A stretch of DNA of 64,000 nt from CALAMC01 sp964459465 (GTDB taxonomy: Bacteria > Zixibacteria > MSB-5A5 > GN15 > PGXB01), in assembly GCA_964459465.1 (NCBI GenBank), contig CAYWLR010000008.1, forward strand, positions 68,353 to 132,352, in the 5' to 3' direction. Numbering within the stretch: the first letter of the stretch is position 1; every line of letters begins with the position of its first letter. Shown in pieces: positions 40,825-49,420 of this stretch. Both the position numbers and the translations under genes were made by a program. The notes under the pieces were generated by a model. The model was not told the DNA's origin. It searched no databases and saw only the letters and a program-made list of their open reading frames with translations.

Positions 40825-41694
40825 ATGCAGGTACACAATAGTCCACATGCGGCTGTATCGTCAAAGGCCCTTAATAATTCGGATTCTCTGGAAGCCCGCA
40901 AACAGAAATTGTATCAGGCCTCCAAGGACCTGGAATCGATATTTTTATATCACATGCTGCAAACGATGCGCAAAACCGTTCCGGATAATTCCGATAACGG
41001 TGGTGTCGTCGGGACGGGATTCGGTGAAGATGTTTACATGCAGATGTTCGATCAGGAACTGGCCTCGAAAATGGCCGGAACCGGAAAGCGCAGCCTGGCG
41101 GATATGCTGTATAGTAATCTGGAAAAAATTCTTGAAAAACAATCCGGCATAATGCCGGAAACCAAAGCGGTCAATACCCTTATCGAACCGGTTCGGAAAC
41201 CGATTAATCTGAAGATTAAAAGTCTCACATCGGAAAATAATAAGCCGGATAAATTAAATCTGCCTCAAAAAAACCGGTCAGTCAATGATTTTGGACCGAT
41301 TATTCGAAATGCCGCACGAAAGTATGACCTGGATCCGAAACTGCTGGAATCGGTCATAAAGGCCGAATCGGGCGGGGACCCGGCGGCAGTTTCACCGGTG
41401 GGGGCCAAAGGCCTGATGCAGCTTACGGATACGACGGCCGAGGAGGTCGGGGTCAGGGACATTTTTGACCCGGAAGAAAATATTTTAGGCGGGGCCAGGT
41501 ATCTGCGGCAGATGCTGAATCGCTTTGGCGATATCAGGACCGCTCTGGCGGCGTACAATGCCGGGCCGGGGACGGTCGAAAAATACGGCGGCATCCCGCC
41601 TTACAAGGAAACTCGTGATTATATAAATAAGATATTGGGACGACCCGAAACCGAAACCGCCGAACCGATGGTAGCGGCTAAAGAGAATATTTAA
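40825..41694 (+). CDS. flgJ: FlgJ-like rod-binding protein fused to a lytic transglycosylase
   Basis: A 289-residue fusion. The N-terminal rod-binding domain (about 30-110) reads LYQASKDLESIFLYHMLQTMRKTVPD ... GFGEDVYMQMFDQELASKMAG, as in the rod-capping part of FlgJ. The C-terminal domain (about 155-280) is an SLT lysozyme-like transglycosylase: LLESVIKAESGGDPAAVSPVGAKGLMQLTDTTAEEVGV with the catalytic Glu, and TALAAYNAGPGTVEKYGGIPPYKET. Enteric FlgJ carries a glucosaminidase instead, so the wall-cutting module differs. It should open peptidoglycan for rod growth. No signal peptide, consistent with export through the flagellar apparatus. Confidence 0.9.
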   Translation: MQVHNSPHAAVSSKALNNSDSLEARKQKLYQASKDLESIFLYHMLQTMRKTVPDNSDNGGVVGTGFGEDVYMQMFDQELASKMAGTGKRSLADMLYSNLEKILEKQSGIMPETKAVNTLIEPVRKPINLKIKSLTSENNKPDKLNLPQKNRSVNDFGPIIRNAARKYDLDPKLLESVIKAESGGDPAAVSPVGAKGLMQLTDTTAEEVGVRDIFDPEENILGGARYLRQMLNRFGDIRTALAAYNAGPGTVEKYGGIPPYKETRDYINKILGRPETETAEPMVAAKENI

Positions 41695-41695
41695 G

Positions 41696-42220
41696 ATGCC
41701 GAAAGAAATAATGGACAGAAGTTCAGAATCTGAACTGGTACTGGAGTTGATTCAAGTACTGGAACGGGAAGCGTCCCTGATTGAAACGTTCCTGGAGCTT
41801 TTGGAACAGCAACAGAAAGCGCTGGTCCAAAACGACCTTGAGGGGCTGAATCGGGTGACCGACCTGCAACGGAAAAAAGTCGCGGAAAGCGCGGAATTGT
41901 CAAGAAGACGGGAAAAGCTGATCGGACTAATATCGGAAGTTTATGATGAAGAAAACGATATCAACATCTCAAAGCTCATCACGCTGGTATCATCGGGTCG
42001 GGCCGACGAACTTTCCCGAATCAAGGATAATATTCTCGAGCTTAACGATAAAGTTGTCAGGGTGCGCAACCAAAATGAAATGCTCATCGAGCAGTCACGG
42101 GAAAATATACACATGACGATGGAATTACTGGGCAAAATTAAATCCCCTCAATACAATTATAAGAAAGAGGGGCAAGCGGGCGGAGCCGACGCCTCGCTGG
42201 CAATGGACAGGAGGGTATAA
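41696..42220 (+). CDS. flgN: flagellar hook-filament junction chaperone FlgN
   Basis: A 174-residue, nearly all-helical chaperone for FlgK and FlgL. Pattern: ELVLELIQVLEREASLIETFLELLEQQQKALVQNDLEGLNRVTDLQRKKVAESAEL, in the FlgN style, and placed directly before flgK, which overlaps its stop by one base. Family conservation is low, so placement is the main support. Confidence 0.87.
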   Translation: MPKEIMDRSSESELVLELIQVLEREASLIETFLELLEQQQKALVQNDLEGLNRVTDLQRKKVAESAELSRRREKLIGLISEVYDEENDINISKLITLVSSGRADELSRIKDNILELNDKVVRVRNQNEMLIEQSRENIHMTMELLGKIKSPQYNYKKEGQAGGADASLAMDRRV

Positions 42221-43611
42221 TGGGGCTATTTGACGGCATCGAAATGGGTAAGCGAGCCTTGATGGCCAATCAGGTTTGGCTTCAGACCCTCGGTCATAAC
42301 ATCGCCAACGCCAATACGCCCGGATATGCCCGTCAAAGGGTTAATCTCACCACAACCTACCCACAGCAAATGCCGATCGGATCTGTCGGCACGGGTGTGA
42401 CAGCCACGGGCGTCTATCAGGTGAAGGACCTGTTTTTGACGGAACAGTACCGTATGCAAAACAAATCTCTGGGAGAATGGACTTCGAAAGAAAAGACCAT
42501 GACGCAGCTCGAAAATATCTTGAACGAACCGGGCGACCGTTCCATCAACAGCCTTATCGATGCCTTCTGGGCCAAATGGTCGGAGCTGGCCAATAATCCG
42601 GATTCTCTGGCGGCGCGGTCGGACCTGCAATCGGCGACAATTATGCTGACCGATAACCTGCATCTGATTTCAAGCAAGATTGGCGATATCCGGAAATCTG
42701 TGGATACGGAAATTAATCTATTGCTGGAAAACGTCAATAATATTACGACGGAAATCGCTCAACTCAACGTCGATATCACCCGTCAGGAACTCGGCACGGA
42801 AAAGGCCAATGACCTGCGCGACCGTCGCGATAGCCTCGTCGATGAATTGTCAACGTACGTCGATGTCAACGTCCGCGAGCAGGCCAACGGGTCTCTCATG
42901 GTGTATATCGGTTCCTTGACCATCGTCGACGGAAGCCAGTCGTTCAACGTCGGAACAAAACAGGTCAAATCGGGCAATTTGACCGTTTCGACCATTGTCT
43001 GGGAAAACACCGATCGGGAGATCAGAAACTTCAAGGGTTCGCTCAAGGGTCTTCTGGAATTGCGCGATACGACTATTCCAGAATATGTAAATTCGCTGGA
43101 TACTCTGGCGCAGACGCTGGTAACAAGCGTCAATGCCCTGCATCGGGCGGGATACGGACTGGATGGTTCCACCGGATTGAATTTCTTCGACCCGAGGGGA
43201 ACGACGGCGGCCACGATCAGTTTGAGCTTTGACATAGAAATCGATCCGAACAAAATTGCCGCGTCGGGTTCAGGTGAAATAGGGGATAATACAAATGCCC
43301 TGGCGATCGCCGATCTGCGCAATAGTCTGTTGATGCAAAACGGCACGGCGACGCTGTCGGATTTCTATCAGAATATAGTTGGCGATATCGGCATCAAAAC
43401 CAGCAATGCCAAAAGTCAAAAGTCAAACTTCGAGTTGCTGGTAACGCAAGTCGAAAACAACCGCCAGTCCATCCAGGGCGTTTCGCTGGATGAGGAAATG
43501 GCCATGATGATAAAATACCAGCATGCCTACGATGCCGCGGCGCGTGTCGTCACGACCATGGATGAGGCACTGGTGACGATCATCCAAACGATGGGTGTCA
43601 CGGGAAGATAG
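42220..43611 (+). CDS. flgK: flagellar hook-associated protein 1, FlgK
   Basis: First hook-filament junction protein, 463 residues. N-terminal signature LFDGIEMGKRALMANQVWLQTLGHNIANANTPGYARQRVN; C-terminal FELLVTQVENNRQSIQGVSLDEEMAMMIKYQHAYDAAARVVTTMDEALVTIIQTMGV. Both ends are complete. The one-base overlap with flgN indicates coupling. Confidence 0.96.
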   Translation: MGLFDGIEMGKRALMANQVWLQTLGHNIANANTPGYARQRVNLTTTYPQQMPIGSVGTGVTATGVYQVKDLFLTEQYRMQNKSLGEWTSKEKTMTQLENILNEPGDRSINSLIDAFWAKWSELANNPDSLAARSDLQSATIMLTDNLHLISSKIGDIRKSVDTEINLLLENVNNITTEIAQLNVDITRQELGTEKANDLRDRRDSLVDELSTYVDVNVREQANGSLMVYIGSLTIVDGSQSFNVGTKQVKSGNLTVSTIVWENTDREIRNFKGSLKGLLELRDTTIPEYVNSLDTLAQTLVTSVNALHRAGYGLDGSTGLNFFDPRGTTAATISLSFDIEIDPNKIAASGSGEIGDNTNALAIADLRNSLLMQNGTATLSDFYQNIVGDIGIKTSNAKSQKSNFELLVTQVENNRQSIQGVSLDEEMAMMIKYQHAYDAAARVVTTMDEALVTIIQTMGVTGR

Positions 43612-43646
43612 TATAAGTAACACGGAATCAGTCCACGGAGGGCGTT

Positions 43647-43970
43647 TTGCTGATTTTGACAAGGAAGTTGGGTGAGTCGATAACAATCGGTGATGAAATC
43701 AAGGTGACCGTTCTGGGTGTTTTCGGACGCCAGGTGCGAATCGGTATTGAGGCTCCGCCGAAGGTGGTCGTTCACCGCGAAGAGGTATACGTTCGCATTC
43801 AAAACGAGAACCGCAAGGCCGCCAAGTCGGTCAAACAGGACCTCGGCAGTATTGTCAGAGCGTTGAAGGACAAGATTGCCGGAAGTGGGGAGAAGAAAAA
43901 ACCGCCGGAGATAAAATACAAAAAGGATACAACCAGGCCGCCCGAAAACAACGCCGGCACATCCGGCTGA
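43647..43970 (+). CDS. csrA: carbon storage regulator CsrA with C-terminal extension
   Basis: RNA-binding translational repressor that recognises GGA motifs. The first 60 residues (MLILTRKLGESITIGDEIKVTVLGVFGRQVRIGIEAPPKVVVHREEVYVRI, in parts) are canonical, with the RNA-contact residues LTRK and VHREE. The protein is 107 residues instead of the usual 60-75; the extra charged and Pro-rich tail (KKKPPEIKYKKDTTRPPENN) has no known domain. The start is TTG 43647 behind GGAG. It sits between flgK and flgL, and fliW, its usual antagonist, follows flgL. Confidence 0.94.
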   Translation: MLILTRKLGESITIGDEIKVTVLGVFGRQVRIGIEAPPKVVVHREEVYVRIQNENRKAAKSVKQDLGSIVRALKDKIAGSGEKKKPPEIKYKKDTTRPPENNAGTSG

Positions 43971-44035
43971 CAATTCCGGCCGCAATAACGCTTTAATGCC
44001 GGGCAGGGCCTTTGTCCGAAATGAGAGATTAGATT

Positions 44036-45967
44036 ATGCGTGTATCACATAGCATGGTTCCGGATATGGTTTCCTTCAACCTGAACCGGTCGTTAACCCG
44101 CTACATGGAATTGCAGTCAATGATGTCCAGCGGGAGGCGAATCAATGTCCCGTCCGACGACCCGACGGGCACCCAGAAGGACATGCAGTATCGTACGGTT
44201 CTGGCACAAATCACGCAATATCAAAGCAATATATCGTACGGAAACAGCATGCAGACATATTATGAATCGAGTCTGCGCGAAATCGAACAATTGATATCTG
44301 ATGCCAACGTCTTGGCGGTGGGCCTGGCCAACGGGGATTATGACGCCAATGCCCGGCAGGCGGGGGCCGACGATATACACGGCATATTCGAAGCGATTCT
44401 GACCCAGGTCAATTCGCAAGTGCAGGGCAAGTATATATATTCGGGGTTCCGGACCCAGACCAGGGCCTTTGAACTGGGCGCCAACGGCGTCGAATATATG
44501 GGCGATCTGGGCGTTATTCGTACGGAAATCGAGCCCGGCTCCAAGGTGCAAGTCAACATGATCGGTTCTCAAGTTTTCATGAACCGATTGTCGGTTCTGG
44601 GTGAGAAAGCCGACCTCAAATTGGGTATCGGGGCGACAACACTTTTGGCCGATTTGAATATGGGCGCGGGCGTTGATTTGACGACCGGGCAATTTGTCGT
44701 TACCGATGCTAATAAGAATATAAGTGTCACACTTGATATCAGCGGAGCCGTGACCCTTGACGATGCCATTACCTCGGTCAACAGCCAACTGGTCGCGGGG
44801 GGCATCAACAACCTTACTCTCGGGTACAGCCTTGGCGGGTCGCAACTGGAATGGAAATCGACCCCCGATGGTTTGATAACAGGAAGCACCAAACTGGTTA
44901 ACCTGAATTCCGGAAATGGCGTGAATCTGTTAAACGGCACGATTTCCATAGCGAACGCCGACGAATCGATAAATTTGAACGTTGACCTGTCCGGCGCTGT
45001 CACCGTTGACGATGTTATCCAGGCGCTTAATAATGCCTTTGCCGCAAGTCCTGACCCTCAAGTGCAGGCCATAACCGCCTCCATCAATGCGGCCGGAACG
45101 GGCATCGATATTACTGACCCCAACAATCTGGGACTGACCATATCTGATACGGCCCCGGGCAGCACTACTGCCGAAGACCTCGGCATAGCCGGAGAGATTG
45201 GCTTTGTGCTCAACGGAGCCGACTTAAATCCGCGCACCGAATTTTCGGTGGCCGAATCCGCGGCGGGGCAGACTACGGCCGGAGACCTGGGAATTTCCGG
45301 GGTGTTTTATGGAAGCATGGAAGGTCAAGACCTTAATCCGCGGTTAACGACCGATACGCCATTGTCGCTGTTGAACAAAGGCCATGGACTGGAACTGGGG
45401 CAACTTCGCATTTCTCTGGGGCGGACTTCGAGAATTGTCGATATGGGCAACTCCAGCTATGCGACGGTGGGTGATTTGATAAATGCCTTCAATAACTGCG
45501 GTCTGCGTATTGAAGCCTCCATCAACGCCGCCCAGACGGGAATACAGATCATCCCGACGGTGAGCAATGCGTCATTAATAATCGATGAAATTGCCGGTGG
45601 CAGCACCGCCCACGATATGGGGATATTCGGGTCACCGGATATTTTCGGTTCGCTGATGTTACTCGAACAGGCCATGCGTAACGACGACCAGGTCGTGGTC
45701 GGTCAATTAATCGGAAATTTCGAGGAATGCATTCGGGATCTGCTGACTCACGAAGCACAAGTTGGAACACGGGTGGTTCGCATGGAATCGACCCAGGCGC
45801 GTCTTTCCGATATGAGTTACACTTATAGATCCCTTTTGAGTGAGGTTGAGGACGCCGATTTGACCCAACTGGTTACGGATTTGGCGATGCAGCAGACCAG
45901 TTACCAGGCCGCTTTAATCGCGGCTTCGAAGATAATACAACCGACGTTATTGGATTTTCTGACATAG
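44036..45967 (+). CDS. flgL: flagellar hook-associated protein 3, FlgL, with large repeat insertion
   Basis: Second hook-filament junction protein. The 643 residues are about twice the usual 300. The ends are normal: MVSFNLNRSLTRYMELQSMMSSGRRINVPSDDPTG at the front and VTDLAMQQTSYQAALIAASKIIQPTLLDFL at the end. The middle (about 195-535) holds three related modules starting near LNMGAGVDLTTGQFVVTD, LNSGNGVNLLNGTISIAN and LNKGHGLELGQLRISLG, with repeated TAEDLGI/TAGDLGI/TAHDMGI motifs, like flagellin hook-IN repeats. The insertion probably projects outward from the junction. Confidence 0.93.
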   Translation: MRVSHSMVPDMVSFNLNRSLTRYMELQSMMSSGRRINVPSDDPTGTQKDMQYRTVLAQITQYQSNISYGNSMQTYYESSLREIEQLISDANVLAVGLANGDYDANARQAGADDIHGIFEAILTQVNSQVQGKYIYSGFRTQTRAFELGANGVEYMGDLGVIRTEIEPGSKVQVNMIGSQVFMNRLSVLGEKADLKLGIGATTLLADLNMGAGVDLTTGQFVVTDANKNISVTLDISGAVTLDDAITSVNSQLVAGGINNLTLGYSLGGSQLEWKSTPDGLITGSTKLVNLNSGNGVNLLNGTISIANADESINLNVDLSGAVTVDDVIQALNNAFAASPDPQVQAITASINAAGTGIDITDPNNLGLTISDTAPGSTTAEDLGIAGEIGFVLNGADLNPRTEFSVAESAAGQTTAGDLGISGVFYGSMEGQDLNPRLTTDTPLSLLNKGHGLELGQLRISLGRTSRIVDMGNSSYATVGDLINAFNNCGLRIEASINAAQTGIQIIPTVSNASLIIDEIAGGSTAHDMGIFGSPDIFGSLMLLEQAMRNDDQVVVGQLIGNFEECIRDLLTHEAQVGTRVVRMESTQARLSDMSYTYRSLLSEVEDADLTQLVTDLAMQQTSYQAALIAASKIIQPTLLDFLT

Positions 45968-45989
45968 AACCTGTGTAATGGAATGAGTT

Positions 45990-46469
45990 ATGATTTTATC
46001 AACGCAAAGATTCGGGGAAGTTTCGATTCCGGACGGCAAGATTATAACGATGCCCAAGCCGGTGCTCGGGTTTGAGCACCTCAAGCGGTATTGTATAATC
46101 GAACGTGATGACTGCGAACCGTTTTTGTGGTTTCAATCGATTGACGATCCCGGGGTGGCGTTCATGATTGTCAACCCGATCGTCTTTTGTTCGGATTATC
46201 GAATCGAGGTCAATCCAAGAGAGCTCGATGAATTGAAAATCGGCGATGTCAGAGAGGTGGAGACGTATGCCATAGTTACGGTTCCCGCCAACCCTGCGGA
46301 AATTTCGATAAATCTTCAGGGACCGCTGATTATCAATACGCGAAACCGGTTGGCCAAACAGCTGGTGCTGGTTAACTCCAGTTATCGTGTCAGGCATCTG
46401 CTGTCGGAGTTTCTGGACACACCGGCGGATTTCAAAGTCGAGGAAACCGTCGAAGAAGTTACGGTTTAA
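45990..46469 (+). CDS. fliW: flagellar assembly factor FliW
   Basis: Antagonist of CsrA: it binds flagellin or CsrA and so couples flagellin synthesis to export. The 159 residues match FliW: FGEVSIPDGKIITMPKPVLGFEHLKRYCIIE, PFLWFQSIDDPGVAFMIVNP and NLQGPLIINTRNRLAKQLVLVNSSYRVRHLL. Its place after flgL and near csrA is the known arrangement in many flagellated bacteria. Confidence 0.96.
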   Translation: MILSTQRFGEVSIPDGKIITMPKPVLGFEHLKRYCIIERDDCEPFLWFQSIDDPGVAFMIVNPIVFCSDYRIEVNPRELDELKIGDVREVETYAIVTVPANPAEISINLQGPLIINTRNRLAKQLVLVNSSYRVRHLLSEFLDTPADFKVEETVEEVTV

Positions 46470-46475
46470 TCTCCG

Positions 46476-49124
46476 ATGGCAAGCGGCAAAGGCAAAAAAG
46501 AATCCGGCCGCTCCCGCAAAAACGTTCCGGCCTCCCCGAAGAAGGAACGTTCGTTAACCGGGCGGGCCGGAACCAGGTCAGGCCAACGGGAAGAATCGGT
46601 TCTGGACGCGGCGTTATCGCTTTATCGACGCAAGCAGTACAAACGAATCGTCGAAGAGTACGCCCAATTCGATTCCTCGCTGATAACGGATATGGACAGT
46701 CGACGCCGGTTTTTGGCGCTTCTGGCCTTTTCGCTGGCGACTTCGGGTAACCTGGCCGATGCCGAAACGGCGGCAATGCGCGGTCTGGAACTCAACGATA
46801 CCGATAAAGATTTCTATTACGTCCTGGCCTTTATCAATACCGGCTATAAAAACCATGATCTGGTAATTGAATATTGCCAAAAGTACATCAATAGCCCCGA
46901 CAACCCGGTCCGCGATGCTAATCTAAGCCGGGGACGGGAAGGTTACCTGTACAATTATCTGGGGCTGGCCCAAGCCGCCAAGAATGATCCCGAATCGGCC
47001 TGCAAATCGTTTATGAAGGCTATCGAGTATGACCCGACTCTGGAACACGCCTATTTGAATCTGGCCGGTGTTCTGAATTCGTCGAACCGCACCGAGGAAG
47101 CCCTGAAATGGGTCGAAAAGGGTCTGAAGAAATGCCGCCAGGTGCAGGAATTGCGGATGATGAAAAAAAATCTCGAAAATCGTGTCACTATCAGCGCCTG
47201 CATGATCGTCAAGGATGAAGAAGAATTATTGCCGGGTTGTCTGTCTTCGATTCGCGACTGGGTGGATGAAATAATCATTGTCGATACCGGCTCGACCGAC
47301 CGCACTGTGGAAATCGCCCGTGAGTATGGTGCCGACGTCTATTTCCAGGAATGGGCCAATGATTTTTCGGCGCCCCGCAATTTATCTCTGCAAAAAGCCG
47401 CCTGTGACTGGATTCTGGTGATCGACGCCGACGAAGAATTTGTCGGTGCCGATGTCAATAAGCTTCGGACGATTCTTGCCACGACCGATAGTCAACTTAT
47501 TTCGGTCAATGTGGAAAACATCAATCCGCGAACGGGCGAAACGTCGTCGGGTTTGATAAGTGTTCGCCTTTTTCGCAACAGTCCCGATTTCCGTTATGAG
47601 GGAATTGTCCATAACCAGTTAAAATACCCGGAGGGTTTGGTAGCGTTGCCGGTTCCGGTGACCATTAAGCATTATGGCTATAATCTGGCGCCGGAAAAAA
47701 TGCGGCAAAAGTTGATGCGGTCGCGTCGTCTGCTGGAAAAGCAGCTTGAAGAACGGCCGGATTTCGCCTTTGCCCATTTTAACATGGCCCAGTTGCTAAG
47801 AAGTCTCACCGATGACGATGAACCGAATATTAACGACAAGGTGATTTATCATGCCGAGCGGGTTATTGAGCTGACCGATAAAAGCCTGGGCATTCATCTT
47901 CAAGCGCATCATCAGGCGGCCTTTGCGGCCCTCAAGAAAAAGGACCTCGATACGGCGGAAAAATTCCTGACTAAGGCGCTCAAAATAAAGCCCGACTATC
48001 TTGACGCCATTTTTACTTACGGCCAGGTTTATATCGCCCGCAAGAATTATGATAAAGCGCAACGTTATATGCAAAAATATCTGGATTTGCAGCACAGGTA
48101 CGGTCAGCAGATTAAGACCGAAAATATGATTCAGATGTATATTCGTGCCCGGCATATTGCCTACTACTATCTGGGATTGATACAATATGAACTGGGAAAT
48201 AAAGAGAAGGCCGCAGAATATTTTGCGAATACACTGGCCGAGCAGGAGCCATATCGGGATACCTATATCCGTCTGGCGGGAATTTACCTGGAATGGAAAG
48301 AACCGTTACGCGCTCTGCCGTGCATCGAAAAGGAACTGGTTAATAATCCTGATTCGGATATGGCACATCTGTATAAGGGCGGGGCCTTGATGTATTTGGA
48401 TCAAATGGATGAGGCGGAAGCGTGTTTTTTGAGGGCTCTGGAATTAACCCGGGATCGCACCGATGTTTTCAAAAAGGCCGGGTGTTTTCTGGCGGGCAGG
48501 AAAAGATACGACGATGCCATCGCCGCTTTCGGTCGCTGGACCGATGTCGAACCGAAAAGATTCGAACCCTGGCATTTGAAGGCCACTGCGGCCTATGAAG
48601 CGCAAGATTATAATACGGCCATAGAGTCATACCGGCGCTGCCTGGAACTTGAGCCCGGAAATCTCGAAATTCTGAATGATCTGGCCAATTGCTATTTTAA
48701 ATTGGGTGATTTTGTATCCGCCGAAGTCGAATATTCAAAGGCCCTCGAAACGGGAACAAATCTGGCGATTGCCTATCGCAATCTCGGATTGACGAAAATC
48801 AAATTGGGGAAAAATAAGGATGCTCTGGCTTTTTTGACAGAGTATATGGAAACCGCTCCCGATGATTTTGCCATAGAAAAGGCGGTGGCCGATTTATACA
48901 TCGGGTCGGGCGATTTTGCCTCGGCTATACAACATCTTGAGAAGGTTTTACGTAATAATCCGGCCGATATTGACTCCTTGTTCGCTATTTCCGAATGTTA
49001 CCATAGTATGGGCCATATCCAGTCGGCGCAAATTGGCTATAGTCAAATACTTAAGATAAATCCGGGGCATCGTAAGGCCAAAGAAAGAATGGCCCAATTG
49101 GGGGCCTCTTTGAAAACAGTCTGA
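46476..49124 (+). CDS. TPR-rich family 2 glycosyltransferase, possibly for flagellin
   Basis: An 882-residue cytosolic protein. A basic N-terminus (about 1-40) is followed by TPR helices (about 45-225), a GT2 glycosyltransferase domain (about 235-420) with ISACMIVKDEEELLPGCLSSI, IIIVDTGSTDRTVEIA and the DxD-type motif D317-A-D319 (VIDADEEF), and then about a dozen TPRs to the end. The layout matches SPINDLY-like or FgtA-type TPR glycosyltransferases. It lies between fliW and flagellin in the same direction, so flagellin glycosylation is a fair inference, not proven. Confidence 0.85.
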   Translation: MASGKGKKESGRSRKNVPASPKKERSLTGRAGTRSGQREESVLDAALSLYRRKQYKRIVEEYAQFDSSLITDMDSRRRFLALLAFSLATSGNLADAETAAMRGLELNDTDKDFYYVLAFINTGYKNHDLVIEYCQKYINSPDNPVRDANLSRGREGYLYNYLGLAQAAKNDPESACKSFMKAIEYDPTLEHAYLNLAGVLNSSNRTEEALKWVEKGLKKCRQVQELRMMKKNLENRVTISACMIVKDEEELLPGCLSSIRDWVDEIIIVDTGSTDRTVEIAREYGADVYFQEWANDFSAPRNLSLQKAACDWILVIDADEEFVGADVNKLRTILATTDSQLISVNVENINPRTGETSSGLISVRLFRNSPDFRYEGIVHNQLKYPEGLVALPVPVTIKHYGYNLAPEKMRQKLMRSRRLLEKQLEERPDFAFAHFNMAQLLRSLTDDDEPNINDKVIYHAERVIELTDKSLGIHLQAHHQAAFAALKKKDLDTAEKFLTKALKIKPDYLDAIFTYGQVYIARKNYDKAQRYMQKYLDLQHRYGQQIKTENMIQMYIRARHIAYYYLGLIQYELGNKEKAAEYFANTLAEQEPYRDTYIRLAGIYLEWKEPLRALPCIEKELVNNPDSDMAHLYKGGALMYLDQMDEAEACFLRALELTRDRTDVFKKAGCFLAGRKRYDDAIAAFGRWTDVEPKRFEPWHLKATAAYEAQDYNTAIESYRRCLELEPGNLEILNDLANCYFKLGDFVSAEVEYSKALETGTNLAIAYRNLGLTKIKLGKNKDALAFLTEYMETAPDDFAIEKAVADLYIGSGDFASAIQHLEKVLRNNPADIDSLFAISECYHSMGHIQSAQIGYSQILKINPGHRKAKERMAQLGASLKTV

Positions 49125-49174
49125 TATAGCGTAAAGTCGGGCTCTTATCCTATTCAAAAGCGGATATCGGGCTA

Positions 49175-49201
49175 TAAAGTTTTCTATGATATTGCCGATT
49201 C
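49175..49201 (+). promoter_or_regulatory. sigma-28-type promoter of the flagellin gene
   Basis: TAAA (49175-49178), exactly 15 bases, then GCCGATTC (49194-49201), matching 6 of 8 bases of the sigma-28 -10 element. It implies a 5' leader of about 210 bases before the flagellin ATG. Confidence 0.72.
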
Positions 49202-49207
49202 ATTAAA

Positions 49208-49420
49208 AAAAGATAAGGACGAAATATATACAAAAAGAAATAATTTTGAAATTAACGTTATTTCTGTCAAAAAAAGGAGAGGAGGCATAACGACAAGAAA
49301 AGCTTTCTGTACTTAATAATGGGATCATGAGAAAACATCGGAAGTGACACCCTTGTCCGGTTTTGAGTGAGAAAGGATACTTTAACCACTAGTGGATTAA
49401 ATTCAAGGAGGAAGTAACGG
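49208..49420 (+). promoter_or_regulatory. GGA-rich flagellin leader, probable CsrA target
   Basis: Between the sigma-28 promoter and the flagellin ATG I count about ten GGA triplets, including GGAGAGGAGG near 49277 and the ribosome site AAGGAGGAAG (49406-49415). CsrA binds GGA motifs in hairpin loops and blocks the ribosome site, as known for Bacillus hag. csrA and fliW are in the same cluster, so this leader is a probable site of CsrA/FliW control. Confidence 0.6.
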
